DNA from: a virus
Strand: one strand, 5' to 3'
Virus record (IMG/VR): IMGVR_UViG_3300025669_002143
Location: 1 to 22,120 of that record
Length of the DNA: 22,120 nucleotides
The position numbers were made by a program, and so were the translations under genes. The notes under the pieces are model-generated. The model had not been told where the DNA came from, made no database searches, and saw only the letters and a list, made by a program, of their open reading frames with translations. This document shows positions 1 through 8,208 of this stretch, in pieces (position 1 is the stretch's first letter; each line of letters opens with the position of its first letter).

Positions 1-1435
1 TTGCATTATCTAAACTATTTTGTTCCTCAAATGTTGCTGTATATTTTGGCTCTACCCCTGCCGGTTCAAATGTTCTAATCTCGAATATTTGAGCAAATGT
101 TTGTGTTCCTCCAAAATTAGATACTTTAATATATCTTATATCCGCATCTATAGTATAATATTCTTGAAATTCTGCTAATTCATCGTCAGTTACAATATTA
201 TCCCAACTAGAATCGTCATCACTAACATCCACATTAAACGTAGCTGTTTTATCCGTATTTCTTCTAATTAAAATTCTTCCTACACTTTGAATAGAGCCTA
301 AATCTACTTTAACCCAAGCATTTGCTCTAGCAACACCAGTATCTTGATGCCATCTTGTTGTATCATTATCATCAATAACATTTGTCGCAACATCTGTGCT
401 ATGAACACTATCAGAAGTGGCTGTGCTTGGTGTGATTTCATCTGTATTAGTGGAATCATAGCAGGCTTCTCCTGTAGGAGTATTAGAACATTCTACTAAA
501 TCATATATTGTATAATAACCCGGACTTCCGGTAGGACTTTGTTGAACTTGTATCTTTATATCGTCATCTATTAAATCACCAATATAAATACAATATTGTC
601 GCCATCCAACATATTTTGTTAGAGTAAATGACATAAGCTCTACATCTGCACTACTAAAAATTTTAACTATAGGAGTAACGCCACCGGCATTTTGGTCATT
701 TTTCCAAAAAGTAATATAATCGTTCTCTACTGTAAAAGCATCTGAAATTAATCCACCTATTTGATTTGGGTTCCCAGAACCAGCACCACGGCAATTTACA
801 GCATATGTCCCAGAATATACACCCGTAGAACCTGCCTCAGACCTAGTTGCAGTTCCACCATTGACAGATACAACTGTCCAATTTGTACAAACTCCAGACG
901 AGGAACCGGCTGAACCCGGAACTGTCCATGTTTCAAATGAATTATTTAGAGGAGGATTAGTAATTTCATCTATTGTTGCATAAATTGCAATCGTATGCGT
1001 TGCATCGCTAAGTCCAGAAGGATTAGTAGACCAATCGGGATAGGAAGCACTGTGATTAGCTATATATTTATTATCATAACTGCCAGTTTTTCCTTCTTCA
1101 TAATAACCAGCATAATATGCGTCTGTTTGAGCAACCAACCAATAATCAGTTCCAGATGTTATCGACGTTTCTGGTATAGCAATTTCTTTCCATTCAAACG
1201 GATATGCTGAATTCTTACTACCAACACTTGAAGAATGATTTAGACATGTGCCGGGGCTACCTGCATTGTCGGAATAAATTCCAACGCTAATAAATTTACC
1301 GCTACCTGTTTGATAATAATAGTAAAAAATAGAGTCTATTGTACCCGTCATAGAAGCTGTAAACTTATTGGCTGACCATGTATGTCCGGGTGCAAATTCA
1401 CAATCAGTTGCGCCATTATATCCGATTATTGCCAT
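1..1435 (-). CDS. Multi-domain carbohydrate-binding tail protein (partial)
   Basis: The reading frame is open from an ATG at 1435 to the window edge, giving 478 residues without a stop, so the C-terminus is missing. An AGGAG site sits about 9 bases before the ATG. Three beta-rich units can be read. Residues 1-155 resemble the small jelly-roll modules of phage and bacterial surface proteins (many aromatic and Gly residues, ending in a short IAIYATID strand). Residues 163-320 look like a CBM4/9-type carbohydrate-binding module (NNSFETW start, YITFWKN middle). Residues 338-457 match a discoidin or F5/8 type C domain: NVIDDNDTTRWHQD, then WVKVDLGS, then RYIKVSNF and FEIRTFE. It lies last in the tail block, after the tape measure and a small tail protein, so a role as receptor-binding or baseplate-tip fibre that grips host glycan is inferred. 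The domain calls are by eye. Confidence 0.75.
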   Translation of the reverse strand, partial: MAIIGYNGATDCEFAPGHTWSANKFTASMTGTIDSIFYYYYQTGSGKFISVGIYSDNAGSPGTCLNHSSSVGSKNSAYPFEWKEIAIPETSITSGTDYWLVAQTDAYYAGYYEEGKTGSYDNKYIANHSASYPDWSTNPSGLSDATHTIAIYATIDEITNPPLNNSFETWTVPGSAGSSSGVCTNWTVVSVNGGTATRSEAGSTGVYSGTYAVNCRGAGSGNPNQIGGLISDAFTVENDYITFWKNDQNAGGVTPIVKIFSSADVELMSFTLTKYVGWRQYCIYIGDLIDDDIKIQVQQSPTGSPGYYTIYDLVECSNTPTGEACYDSTNTDEITPSTATSDSVHSTDVATNVIDDNDTTRWHQDTGVARANAWVKVDLGSIQSVGRILIRRNTDKTATFNVDVSDDDSSWDNIVTDDELAEFQEYYTIDADIRYIKVSNFGGTQTFAQIFEIRTFEPAGVEPKYTATFEEQNSLDNA

Positions 1436-1463
1436 ATATATTACTCCTATTATAAATTCAATT

Positions 1464-1475
1464 TACTATTAATAC
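1464..1475 (-). repeat. Intergenic element copy C (shortened)
   Basis: The plus-strand string TACTATTAATAC lies in the 33-base gap and end of the HNH gene, just before the left-end tail gene. It differs by one missing A from TACTATTAAATAC in copy B at 8208-8248. As in copy B, it is followed on the minus strand by AAATTGAA and then a purine-rich ribosome binding site. It is the weakest of the three copies, and part of it lies over the end of the upstream gene. Confidence 0.35.
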
Positions 1476-2062
1476 TTAGATTTTACTCTATTATCTTTCA
1501 TCCATAACGGCTGCAAGTTAGTATAATGAAAGCACTTGCGTTGTTCAAACTCTTTGCTTAAATCAAAAGAGGCACATGCCTTTATATGGTCAACTTCCCA
1601 GCATTTTATGTCTTTTTTATTACCATAATTATCCCAAGTCATATCATTTTTAAAGTTCTTTGTGAGATAATTCTTTAAATCATTTATAGAACAGCCTATT
1701 AACTCTTCTGTTTTGGCACTTTTATTAAAACCTTTTAAAGCAGAATAAAGTCTGCTTCGTAAATTTTTCTTTAATTTAAATAAAGTATCAGTATTTCTGC
1801 GTATCTTTTGATATTTCCTTTGATATTTAATAACATGTGCTTTATTCTCTGCATACCAGGCTTTAGCATAATTGCTTTGCTTTAGTTTATTTTCTCTTCT
1901 GCTCTCTTTCAACTTCTCAATGTTATTATTACGATATACTGCTGTCTTAACATTGTCGCACTTTTTACAATGCGGACTTATATTATTAATACAGCCTTTA
2001 CAAACATAAAAATCTTTAATCGCTTTAATTTTATTGCATATATTACATTTTTTAGTTTTCAT
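1469..2062 (-). CDS. HNH homing endonuclease
   Basis: The 197-residue protein begins with a zinc-finger-like cluster (CNIC at residues 6-9, then CKGC and CKKC), followed by a basic Asn/Tyr/Lys-rich helical stretch. It ends with an HNH nuclease core: WEVDHIKACASFDL, then CFHYTNLQPLW and N-R-V-K-S-K. The DHI histidine, the YTNLQPLW motif and the later Asn are the expected metal and phosphate-binding positions. This arrangement is common in free-standing phage homing endonucleases, which cut related genomes lacking the insertion and so spread themselves. It sits between a small tail gene (17 bases upstream) and the tail fibre gene (33 bases downstream). It has no obvious tail role and is best read as a selfish insertion. 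One of only two GCWGC sites in the window is in this gene (1510-1514). There is no clear ribosome binding site. Confidence 0.85.
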   Translation of the reverse strand: MKTKKCNICNKIKAIKDFYVCKGCINNISPHCKKCDNVKTAVYRNNNIEKLKESRRENKLKQSNYAKAWYAENKAHVIKYQRKYQKIRRNTDTLFKLKKNLRSRLYSALKGFNKSAKTEELIGCSINDLKNYLTKNFKNDMTWDNYGNKKDIKCWEVDHIKACASFDLSKEFEQRKCFHYTNLQPLWMKDNRVKSKY

Positions 2063-2079
2063 AAATTTAATTCTCGTAT

Positions 2080-2466
2080 CTATAATGACTTAATAAATTT
2101 TAAACTAAAAGTAACTGCTTTTAAATCTTCTCCTGATTGCGTAAAACTATCTAAATAACAATCAGATAAAGTCATTGTTCCATTATCGTCAGAAATTATT
2201 AAATCACCTTTTTCTGTTAGTGAAAAATTACTATCCATATTATAAAAATATTGTTCTAATTCAAATCTATTATCTTTTGCAACTAACGCATTGACAGAAA
2301 TTGTTAAATATCCGCCACCTAATTCAGATGTTGCTCTGATCTTTACACCTTTTGCTTTAGGTATAACTCTAATATCGTTATTTGAACTGTAATCAAACGT
2401 AACAAAAGCATAATCGCCTATGTCTACTGTTTTCCAATTAACTCTTTTAGTTGCACTAACACTCAT
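2080..2466 (-). CDS. Small beta-rich tail protein (tube or distal-tail-like)
   Basis: This 128-residue gene sits 10 bases after the tape measure gene and has a good AAGGAT ribosome binding site. The protein is rich in beta strands: DYAFVTFDYSS, YLTISVNALV, FSLTEKGDLIIS, and a final GEDLKAVTFSLKFI strand. By position it should be a tail protein needed at the distal end (Dit-like) or as an adaptor. It shares a loose pattern with the protein at 18326-18724: an LTI-[ST]-V strand, acidic residues, a Cys-centred strand and then a GD/GE...K-A strand near the C-terminus. Both may have the tail-tube/RIFT-type fold used by tube, terminator and Dit proteins. No family can be named with confidence from sequence alone. 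Confidence 0.6.
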   Translation of the reverse strand: MSVSATKRVNWKTVDIGDYAFVTFDYSSNNDIRVIPKAKGVKIRATSELGGGYLTISVNALVAKDNRFELEQYFYNMDSNFSLTEKGDLIISDDNGTMTLSDCYLDSFTQSGEDLKAVTFSLKFIKSL

Positions 2467-2476
2467 GTTAAAATCC

Positions 2477-4924
2477 TTATCTTTTTAGTAATGACGTTAC
2501 TCTTGCATTTGTTGCATCTATAGCTTTCTGATTCGTATAAATTCCATTAGCAAAAATTATAGCATTTTCATTTAATTTTGCTGTACCTTTTTGTATGCCT
2601 TCAACAGAGTCTTTTAAAGATTTACCTACATTATCAATATTACTAAAGTTAATACTCTCAGATAGAATCGAGGAGGCACCTGCACCTCTTTTAGTAGTCT
2701 TACTTCTAGCATTTTTTAGAGTATTTTCTTTTGAACCGATTAAAGCACCCTTTAAAAGAGCGAATAATGGAAAGACATAATCTAATCCACCTACACTAGG
2801 CTTAGAACCTGTATAGATTTTAGACTCAGGCGCACCTGCAATAGGCTTGCCCTCTATATCTTTTGCTCCAACTACAGTATTTAAAGCATTATTTCCAAAA
2901 GGTGTCTTGAGTGTCATACCAAATAACTTCCACTCTTCAGGTAAACCTAAGCTTTTGGTTACATTTCCAAAAGCAACTATCAGATCAGGAATGGTCGCAA
3001 TAAAAGCCAGACCAAATGCTTTAGCCATAGCTCCACCAATTTTACTTCCTATATTCATAAGTAACTTACTCTTTGCCTGTAATGCTACAGCAAAACCATC
3101 TGCAAAGATTTCAGCTAAATACTTAAAAGCGGGCTCCAGTTTTTGTAAACTTGCCTTTAATACATTTATAAAAGATTCACCTAATAATTTAAATGCCTTT
3201 TTTAACTTCTCAGGAACAGTTCCAGAAATTCTAACATGTTCTATTTTTAACTTACCACCTTCTCCGTCTTGACGTAACACCGGAACATTTGCAGTTGAAC
3301 CTTTAGTCATAATACCATCTAAAGAATTTGCGAAACCTTGACCAAACATCTGTAACTGAGCTAACACAGGTAAAAGTAATTTAGAAACACCCATAAATAT
3401 TTTTGCGAACGCATCTTTATGAAGGTCTATCTTTTTAAAAATATCCGTCAACACATTTTGAATGGGACCGATTAAAGGTTTAGCGGCCTCAAAAAATCCA
3501 TCAGCTATTGAAGCTAATATAGCCATCGAAGTATTTTTAATTCTTTGCCACCCAATAAGAACAGTATCTAAAAATTTCGTATACATATCTCTAGTAATAC
3601 TTGTACCGTCTTGAGAAGCTTTCATAGACTCTTCTACGATAGCTTTAAATTTTTTAAACTTTTCCATATTTTGTAAAACTTGCATCATCGGAGCTCCACC
3701 TCGAATACCAAAGGCTCGTCCAACAACCTCTATAGGTGCTTTTGAGGATATCTCGTCTAAAACATCAGATAATGGCTTTAATTTACCACCAGCTAATGTA
3801 AATGATTGATAAACTGTATCAAGTCCCTTTTTTAAAGTATTTAAATAAGAATCTGTATCGCCTAATTCTTTTTGAATATCTTGAAATGCTTTAGTGTTTT
3901 GCTTTCCTGCAATAATTAATTCAAATTCTGCTTTCTTTAAACTATTGATCTTCTGTTCTGTAGCATCGGTAGCTTTTTGTGCTTTTAGTAATGTATCTAA
4001 ATATTTTTGCGATTCTCCGTTTGCCTTAAACATATTAATACCGTATTTAGCAAATGCTGTGGTTGTTCTTCCGGTACCACCAAGTAGTTTCTGCATGGCG
4101 GCTCTTAGACCGGTACCAGCTCTCTCTGATTGCATACCCGTATCGTTTAATGTCATCAAAGCGGCCGTAGTATCAGCGATAGTTTCAGCGCCAGAACCGA
4201 AAGCAGTAGAAGCAACAGGTGCTACTTTTTTAAGACCTGCAAACAATCCAGCTAAACTAACATTGGAACTTGTAACTGCTGAAGATAAAGCATCAGCAAA
4301 TTGTCCCATGTCACCTAACTCAACATTGAAAGCTCTAGAAACTCCAATCAAATCATTTAAAGTAGTCTGAAATTCTTCACCATTAGCGGTAGCTAACATC
4401 AAGGCAGAAGATGTTAATGAGAACGAATCTCTTAAAGTAAGACCAGAACGAGCGGCCGTAACCAGACCCTCTTGAATTTGTTGAGAAGTAAACCCAATTT
4501 CAGTCGATAACTGTCTTGATAAATTTAAGGCTTCTTGAAGAGTATCTGCAAAAGTGCTTCCACCTCTACTAATAATTGCGGCTGTTTCTGTGGCTCTTAA
4601 TCTAAGATTGGCAAACTCTCCGGCTAATTTCGTAATGGTTTCTTTAAGATTAGTAATAGTTTGCATACCAGCTCTAAATGCAAAAAAGAATCCTGCAACT
4701 ACGCCTGTTCTAAAAACAGCTCTTAAAGAAGATTTAACTAAATTTGAAATGCCTCTTAAACCCTGCAATTTTCTCTTGATGCCACTTATAGCTCTACTAC
4801 CAACTCTACCTAAAGTTCTAAATGCACCTTGTAGTGATTTTAAGCTCCCTTTGAAACTGCTTAAACCAGACCTAGCCTGCTGTAGTCCGATTTTCATGTT
4901 TATTTTTAGATTTCGCTCTGCCAT
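2477..4924 (-). CDS. Tail tape measure protein, TP901 type
   Basis: The 815-residue protein runs from an ATG at 4924 preceded by AAGGAAG. The basic N-terminus (residues 1-65) is Ser/Leu/Lys-rich and helical, and a hydrophobic segment with GVVAGFFFAF lies around residues 74-83. Residues about 110-280 carry the TP901 core: repeated Ala/Ser/Thr-rich helices with TAARSGLTLRDSF, LNDLIGVSRAFNVE and ERAGTGLRAAMQKLLGG. A second hydrophobic stretch (AFGLAFIATIPDLIVAFG) lies near residue 640 and another (FPLFALLKGALIG) near 725. These stretches are typical of tape measures that also help DNA cross the host membrane. The protein sets tail length; by the usual rule of about 1.5 angstrom per residue it implies a tail near 120 nm, hence a siphovirus. 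It follows the two chaperone genes, the standard order. Confidence 0.93.
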   Translation of the reverse strand: MAERNLKINMKIGLQQARSGLSSFKGSLKSLQGAFRTLGRVGSRAISGIKRKLQGLRGISNLVKSSLRAVFRTGVVAGFFFAFRAGMQTITNLKETITKLAGEFANLRLRATETAAIISRGGSTFADTLQEALNLSRQLSTEIGFTSQQIQEGLVTAARSGLTLRDSFSLTSSALMLATANGEEFQTTLNDLIGVSRAFNVELGDMGQFADALSSAVTSSNVSLAGLFAGLKKVAPVASTAFGSGAETIADTTAALMTLNDTGMQSERAGTGLRAAMQKLLGGTGRTTTAFAKYGINMFKANGESQKYLDTLLKAQKATDATEQKINSLKKAEFELIIAGKQNTKAFQDIQKELGDTDSYLNTLKKGLDTVYQSFTLAGGKLKPLSDVLDEISSKAPIEVVGRAFGIRGGAPMMQVLQNMEKFKKFKAIVEESMKASQDGTSITRDMYTKFLDTVLIGWQRIKNTSMAILASIADGFFEAAKPLIGPIQNVLTDIFKKIDLHKDAFAKIFMGVSKLLLPVLAQLQMFGQGFANSLDGIMTKGSTANVPVLRQDGEGGKLKIEHVRISGTVPEKLKKAFKLLGESFINVLKASLQKLEPAFKYLAEIFADGFAVALQAKSKLLMNIGSKIGGAMAKAFGLAFIATIPDLIVAFGNVTKSLGLPEEWKLFGMTLKTPFGNNALNTVVGAKDIEGKPIAGAPESKIYTGSKPSVGGLDYVFPLFALLKGALIGSKENTLKNARSKTTKRGAGASSILSESINFSNIDNVGKSLKDSVEGIQKGTAKLNENAIIFANGIYTNQKAIDATNARVTSLLKR

Positions 4925-4937
4925 AATTTACTTCCTT

Positions 4938-5342
4938 TTAAAAGTCTATTGATTCGCCTTTAGCCCATTTTGCTTCAAATTTCTCACTTAATTCTTTCAT
5001 TTCTTCTTGAGATAATTTTTTATTCTTACTCTTCATTTTCATCCACATAGATTTAACTTGTCCCTTCCATGCTTCTTTATCTACTTCTTGATCTTTTATA
5101 GCTCCTTCATCTTCTGTATCAAATATTTTATCGATCTCATCTAATTTACCGGAAAAACCTGTAGAAACTGCGATACCGGATAATTTAGTAAAACTCTTCC
5201 AATATACATGTTTTCTTTTAGTAATTGCATTTACAAGTTCGGTAATAACGTCACCGGGCAGTTTTAGACAATATTCTAAAGACCACCCGTATTCGGAAAT
5301 TAATAAATCTAATACAAAATATAAAGAATCTTTATTTTTCAT
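4938..5342 (-). CDS. Tail assembly chaperone, second gene (gpT-like)
   Basis: This 134-residue gene lies between the first chaperone and the tape measure, where lambda-like phages encode the T part of the GT chaperone. The first 50 residues hold an aromatic helical motif (YGWSLEYCLKLPGDVITELVNAI) common in such proteins, and the rest is charged and helical with many Lys and Glu (residues 85-125). The usual role is to coat the tape measure and recruit tube subunits during tail assembly. The start is four bases after the stop of the previous gene, and no Shine-Dalgarno sequence is visible before it, so translation is probably by stop-restart coupling. I found no slippery heptamer that would make a G-T fusion. 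The identity rests mainly on position and general make-up. Confidence 0.6.
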   Translation of the reverse strand: MKNKDSLYFVLDLLISEYGWSLEYCLKLPGDVITELVNAITKRKHVYWKSFTKLSGIAVSTGFSGKLDEIDKIFDTEDEGAIKDQEVDKEAWKGQVKSMWMKMKSKNKKLSQEEMKELSEKFEAKWAKGESIDF

Positions 5343-5346
5343 AATA

Positions 5347-5652
5347 TTATTCAGTTAAAGAACTAACAGAACCCATTGATGTCTGAATGATTTTAAGACA
5401 AGCTTCGATAGTTAAAGCCTTTTTTAAAGCTACTTTTGTAATATCGTTATCCTCTTTAATAAAATCATAAACAACATCTACAAAAACATCGATCTGCTTA
5501 TCTAATTCGGCTGTTTTCTCCATCTTATCTAACTTCTTTAATTTCGGATTCATTAATGCTAAAGTTTCTAAACTTGCTGGATATACTTTAACACAAGTTC
5601 CGCCTCTTAGTTCAAACTCTGTTACTTTTGATAAAACTATTTTCTCGCTCAT
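5347..5652 (-). CDS. Tail assembly chaperone, first gene (gpG-like)
   Basis: The 101-residue protein has a short beta N-terminus (VTEFELRGGTCVKVYPAS) and then an all-helical body (ETLALMNPKLKKLDKM, then DVFVDVVYDFIKEDND). It closes with a helix with EACLKIIQTSMG. This matches the usual size and make-up of siphovirus chaperone G proteins that act before the tape measure. It has a strong AAGGAG site and lies 33 bases after the tail terminator gene. In most relatives the major tail-tube gene stands between these two; here it does not. It is translated just before the next chaperone, with four bases between stop and start. Confidence 0.6.
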   Translation of the reverse strand: MSEKIVLSKVTEFELRGGTCVKVYPASLETLALMNPKLKKLDKMEKTAELDKQIDVFVDVVYDFIKEDNDITKVALKKALTIEACLKIIQTSMGSVSSLTE

Positions 5653-5685
5653 GGTACTTACTCCTTTTTTAGGTCAGTTTACTTA

Positions 5686-6111
5686 TTAGTTTTCGTCTAT
5701 AATATAAGAATATTTTATAGTAATATAAAACTCATTATTCTTATCATCTATTAAAACACCTCTTGTAGGACAATCAGTTCTATGAATACTGATAATCTTA
5801 AATGAAGCGGTTGAAAGAGTTAATTCTTGCTTATTAATTAGAGCATCTACGCTAGATAAAATAGTCATTAAATTAGAGAACGCATTTGCACTTTTTCTAT
5901 TGACACCTATTTCTACTTCAAAATCATCATCTTGCCCTGCAGTATAATCTAAATCTGCACCAAGACTTGCCTCGACAGATACATATTTTGCAGGTCGTTT
6001 AGTTTTTTCTGCTAAACTTCTAGCAAATATATTCTTTGCTGAGCCTAATAACGCAACTAATGCACTATCTGTCTTTAATACTGCGATTACTCGTTCTGCA
6101 ATAATTTTCAT
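5686..6111 (-). CDS. Tail terminator / tail completion protein
   Basis: The 141-residue protein has the layout of the gpU/DUF3168-type tail terminators. An N-terminal helix (ERVIAVLKTDSALVALLGS) is followed by strands (KYVSVEASLGADLDYT, FEVEIGV), a helix with a run of Leu and Ile that measures the oligomer, and a final strand pair (FKIISIHRTDCPTRG, FYITIKYSYIID). Such proteins form a ring that ends the tail tube and joins it to the head. The ATG overlaps the stop of the upstream gp10-like gene by one base (TAATG), so the two are translationally coupled. The order head stopper, gp10-like, terminator is the standard one for HK97-type phages. Confidence 0.7.
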   Translation of the reverse strand: MKIIAERVIAVLKTDSALVALLGSAKNIFARSLAEKTKRPAKYVSVEASLGADLDYTAGQDDDFEVEIGVNRKSANAFSNLMTILSSVDALINKQELTLSTASFKIISIHRTDCPTRGVLIDDKNNEFYITIKYSYIIDEN

Positions 6112-6638
6112 TATCTTCCTCCCAAAACAACAGCCACATCGTGTGCTAATTTATGTGATATTTTACTTCTATAAAAATTTTGTAAATCTTCAAATGCTTT
6201 TTTTGTAAAATGTTTTCCTGCATATTTTCCTCTTTTAACTTGAGTAAAAACAAAATACCCTCTATGAGGAACTTTAACGGCAGAAGAATTGCGCCAACTA
6301 GACGTACCGAATGTCATAGTAGGACTTCCAGAAATTATCTCTCCACCTCGACTACCATATTCAGATGCAAACTGATATTTAATTTCAGAAGGAACAAATA
6401 CTGAACTAGAAACTGAATTACTATTGATTGAATAATTAGCTGTAATACTTGAACTAAGCTTTCCAGTTGATCTAGAACTACTAGAACGTGAATATCTTTT
6501 CATCTGTTTTTCAGTATAATTTGTCATTATTCTTAAAGCTTTAGCTGTCTGTGTTGATATTCTTTTACTAGCAAAAGCAAATTTATGAATATATGTTGCT
6601 AACTCTCTATCATCTATTGAAAAGTTTTGTACGCTCAT
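6111..6638 (-). CDS. HK97 gp10-like head-tail or minor tail protein
   Basis: The 175-residue protein sits between stopper and terminator genes, the slot of HK97 gp10. The N-terminal helix (ATYIHKFAFASKRISTQTAKALRIMTNYTEKQMKRYS) is followed by a Ser-rich linker, strands around YSINSNSVSSSVFV, and a middle section with AFE-like SEYGSRGG. The C-terminal section holds VPHRGYFVFTQVKRGKYAG and then a helix, as in gp10 proteins (PARPFL...AF pattern replaced here by HFTKKAFEDL). Its molecular role in the family is poorly defined: it may help tail completion. It starts one base after the stop of the upstream gene and ends by overlapping the next ATG. Confidence 0.65.
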   Translation of the reverse strand: MSVQNFSIDDRELATYIHKFAFASKRISTQTAKALRIMTNYTEKQMKRYSRSSSSRSTGKLSSSITANYSINSNSVSSSVFVPSEIKYQFASEYGSRGGEIISGSPTMTFGTSSWRNSSAVKVPHRGYFVFTQVKRGKYAGKHFTKKAFEDLQNFYRSKISHKLAHDVAVVLGGR

Positions 6639-6639
6639 A

Positions 6640-6984
6640 TTAGTTTTCCAATCCTACTATTAAAACTTCTTTATGATGTTGTTGACCTGCAGAATCATCA
6701 ACAGATAAAACAGAGTATTTTCTTGATTCAAATTCTAAAATATCATCTACTTCAATATCGGCTTCGTACTTCATATAAACTTCCGTTTTTGTATATATCT
6801 TTTCTCCTCGTCGAGTAAACTCAATCATTTCATCTAATTGTTGTAGTAAACAACTCTCCGTAGATGTGATAGTTGAAAATGACTCAGAAGATGCACCCCA
6901 TTTATCTTCAGTAGAGGCATCGTACACTCTTCTATAAATAGTACAAGTCTGTGTCAATAACGCATTAAAAGTCGAATCAGACAT
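6640..6984 (-). CDS. Head-tail joining protein (stopper-like)
   Basis: The 114-residue protein has the small beta-barrel pattern of SPP1 gp16 / HK97 gp7-type head completion proteins. A strand start (TQTCTIYRRVYDAS) and an acidic turn lead to KTEVYMKYEADIEVDDILEF, then the typical final motif where the barrel closes: SRKYSVLSVDDSAGQQHHKEVLIVGL. This motif (a short KY-V strand, then D, Gly, His and a valine-rich strand) is the best evidence. Such proteins plug the connector after DNA packaging and give the tail a docking surface. Its ATG overlaps the stop of the small zinc ribbon gene by one base. Confidence 0.7.
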   Translation of the reverse strand: MSDSTFNALLTQTCTIYRRVYDASTEDKWGASSESFSTITSTESCLLQQLDEMIEFTRRGEKIYTKTEVYMKYEADIEVDDILEFESRKYSVLSVDDSAGQQHHKEVLIVGLEN

Positions 6985-7109
6985 TATTCACTCCACGTTT
7001 CGCCACAAGCTGTACAAACAAATGAAAATCCATCCTCTTCGACTACAAGATAGACCTTATGTTTACCGCATTTTGGACATTTTTTAGTATGTTGAAAAGT
7101 ATCTTCCAT
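6984..7109 (-). CDS. 41-residue zinc ribbon protein
   Basis: This short gene falls between the head-tail connector and stopper genes. The protein has a CPKCG motif at residues 11-15 and CTACG at 32-36, separated by a short beta hairpin (KVYLVVEEDGFSFV), the classic zinc ribbon of about 26 residues. It ends in WSE. The stop overlaps the next ATG (TAATG), which supports real coupled translation. Before the ATG the leader reads AAGAAAGAGATATT, a weak but plausible ribosome binding site. Its function is unknown. Small ribbons can bind DNA, RNA or protein; here the position among head-tail genes gives no clear clue. Confidence 0.7.
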   Translation of the reverse strand: MEDTFQHTKKCPKCGKHKVYLVVEEDGFSFVCTACGETWSE

Positions 7110-7121
7110 AATATCTCTTTC

Positions 7122-7703
7122 TTAAATAATATGACCTAAATCTAAATCTGTATCATTATCGTTAATTAAATAAACAGTTCTTTGAATCTCACTCTCTAAA
7201 ACTTCATTATAACTCTCTAAGTTAGAGGCGGCAGAACCAAACTTTTTGGAAAATTTACCTATTTTAATAGAACTAACTTGTTGAATTTTATCCGGAGTAA
7301 ACATACTCATAGATTTAGCAACTAATAAAGAGACTAGATAATCGTGAATATCTTTCTCAGTATAAGAATTTACAGTATAGGTCATTTCAACTAACTGACC
7401 GCCACTAAAGCCTCCTGTATAATAAACTAAACCAGAATCCGGATTGAACTTTAAATCTGAGAATAAAGTAAAATCTTTTTCGTCATTATCTATTTTTAAA
7501 GTATCTATTGATTTAATGTCTCTTGCATTTAATTTAAAGTATAAAGTAGCTCTATTTACAAATCGTCTTTGTGTCTTGGTCTCTTCGGCAGATTTAAGAC
7601 CTGTAACTAGAAAGAACTGCTTTACAGCCCAATCATAAACAGAATCAGAAATATCTGCGGTTTCTATGCCTAAGACAATAGCTACGCCTGCCTTGGTAAT
7701 CAT
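7122..7703 (-). CDS. Head-tail connector protein, gp6-like
   Basis: The 193-residue protein is preceded by an excellent AAGGAGG site. It is made of helices (SDSVYDWAVKQFFLVTGL near the start, then DIHDYLVSLLVAKSMSMF in the middle) and strands (LYFKLNARDIKSIDTLKI and LVYYTGGF). The plan fits HK97 gp6/SPP1 gp15 connector proteins that bind below the portal. The YTGGF segment before a strand and a helix is like the Y-P-x-G pattern seen in those proteins. It is followed by stopper, gp10 and terminator, which is the expected order, so it is the first gene of the resumed structural block after the sugar cassette. The connector assignment rests on position and fold pattern more than on a firm motif. 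Confidence 0.6.
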   Translation of the reverse strand: MITKAGVAIVLGIETADISDSVYDWAVKQFFLVTGLKSAEETKTQRRFVNRATLYFKLNARDIKSIDTLKIDNDEKDFTLFSDLKFNPDSGLVYYTGGFSGGQLVEMTYTVNSYTEKDIHDYLVSLLVAKSMSMFTPDKIQQVSSIKIGKFSKKFGSAASNLESYNEVLESEIQRTVYLINDNDTDLDLGHII

Positions 7704-7734
7704 TTTATCCTCCTTGAAAAAGTATTTCTAAACA

Positions 7735-8181
7735 TTATTTTTTCCTTCCATCTACAATATAAAATCGCCAATCTGCGTAATCTACTGTTCTAAATATTTC
7801 TGCGATTGTGCGTGTTTTCTCTTCTAACATATCAAAATATTTTTTAGGTAAATAAAGCATACCTGCAAAATTATATGATTTATTTGTAGTAATCCTATCT
7901 ACTTCAAAATTTGCTTTAAACAAAACAGTTCCAAACGTCTTTAATTTTCTAACTACCATTAAAGGTTTAGATAAGTCTTTCTTAATATAACCTAGAATTT
8001 TATCTTGGTCTATATGGAATAAACTTGAATTTGAAATTATAATGAGATTTTCTTCTACTGGCGTGATGCGAGATAAATCAACCTTTGCACCTAAATATTC
8101 GCAGTTTTCTAATGCACTCTGCAAATAAGAAAGAATGATTTTGTCTCCGTATGTGTGATTTCCGTATATAAATGCTTTCAT
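7735..8181 (-). CDS. Unknown protein, 148 residues
   Basis: I do not recognise this protein. It reads as alternating beta/alpha: MKAFIYGN, then NLIIISNSSLFHID, PLMVVRKLKTFGTVLF, and a final part with YNFAGMLYLPKKYFDMLEEKTRTIAEIF and WRFYIVDGR. The last part is loosely like the ends of GT-A or sugar-nucleotidyltransferase folds, but the usual N-terminal GxGTR loop is absent, so I would not name it. It is the last gene before the head-tail connector. It has its own leader with a tandem repeat and an intergenic element, which separates it from the glycosyltransferase gene upstream. The ribosome binding site is GGAG nine bases before the ATG. Confidence 0.55.
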   Translation of the reverse strand: MKAFIYGNHTYGDKIILSYLQSALENCEYLGAKVDLSRITPVEENLIIISNSSLFHIDQDKILGYIKKDLSKPLMVVRKLKTFGTVLFKANFEVDRITTNKSYNFAGMLYLPKKYFDMLEEKTRTIAEIFRTVDYADWRFYIVDGRKK

Positions 8182-8208
8182 TTCAATTTACTCCTTTCAA
8201 TTTACTCT
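8181..8208 (-). repeat. Tandem 14-base repeat spanning a ribosome binding site
   Basis: Plus-strand TTTCAATTTACTCC (8181-8194) is followed directly by TTTCAATTTACTCT (8195-8208), 13 of 14 bases identical. On the coding strand this gives two GAGTAAATTGAAA units before the ATG at 8181, the nearer with GGAG as ribosome binding site. It may be a recent duplication or a regulatory site. Confidence 0.75.

Noticed and set aside
3894-4370. Plus-strand frame of 158 codons opposite the tape measure gene
   Set aside because: The tape measure frame is well supported by motif and length; this is a shadow caused by few stop codons in the complementary frame.
5330-5360. Programmed frameshift between the two chaperone genes
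   Set aside because: No X-XXY-YYZ slippery site is present near the stop, and the second frame is blocked by a stop just upstream of its ATG.
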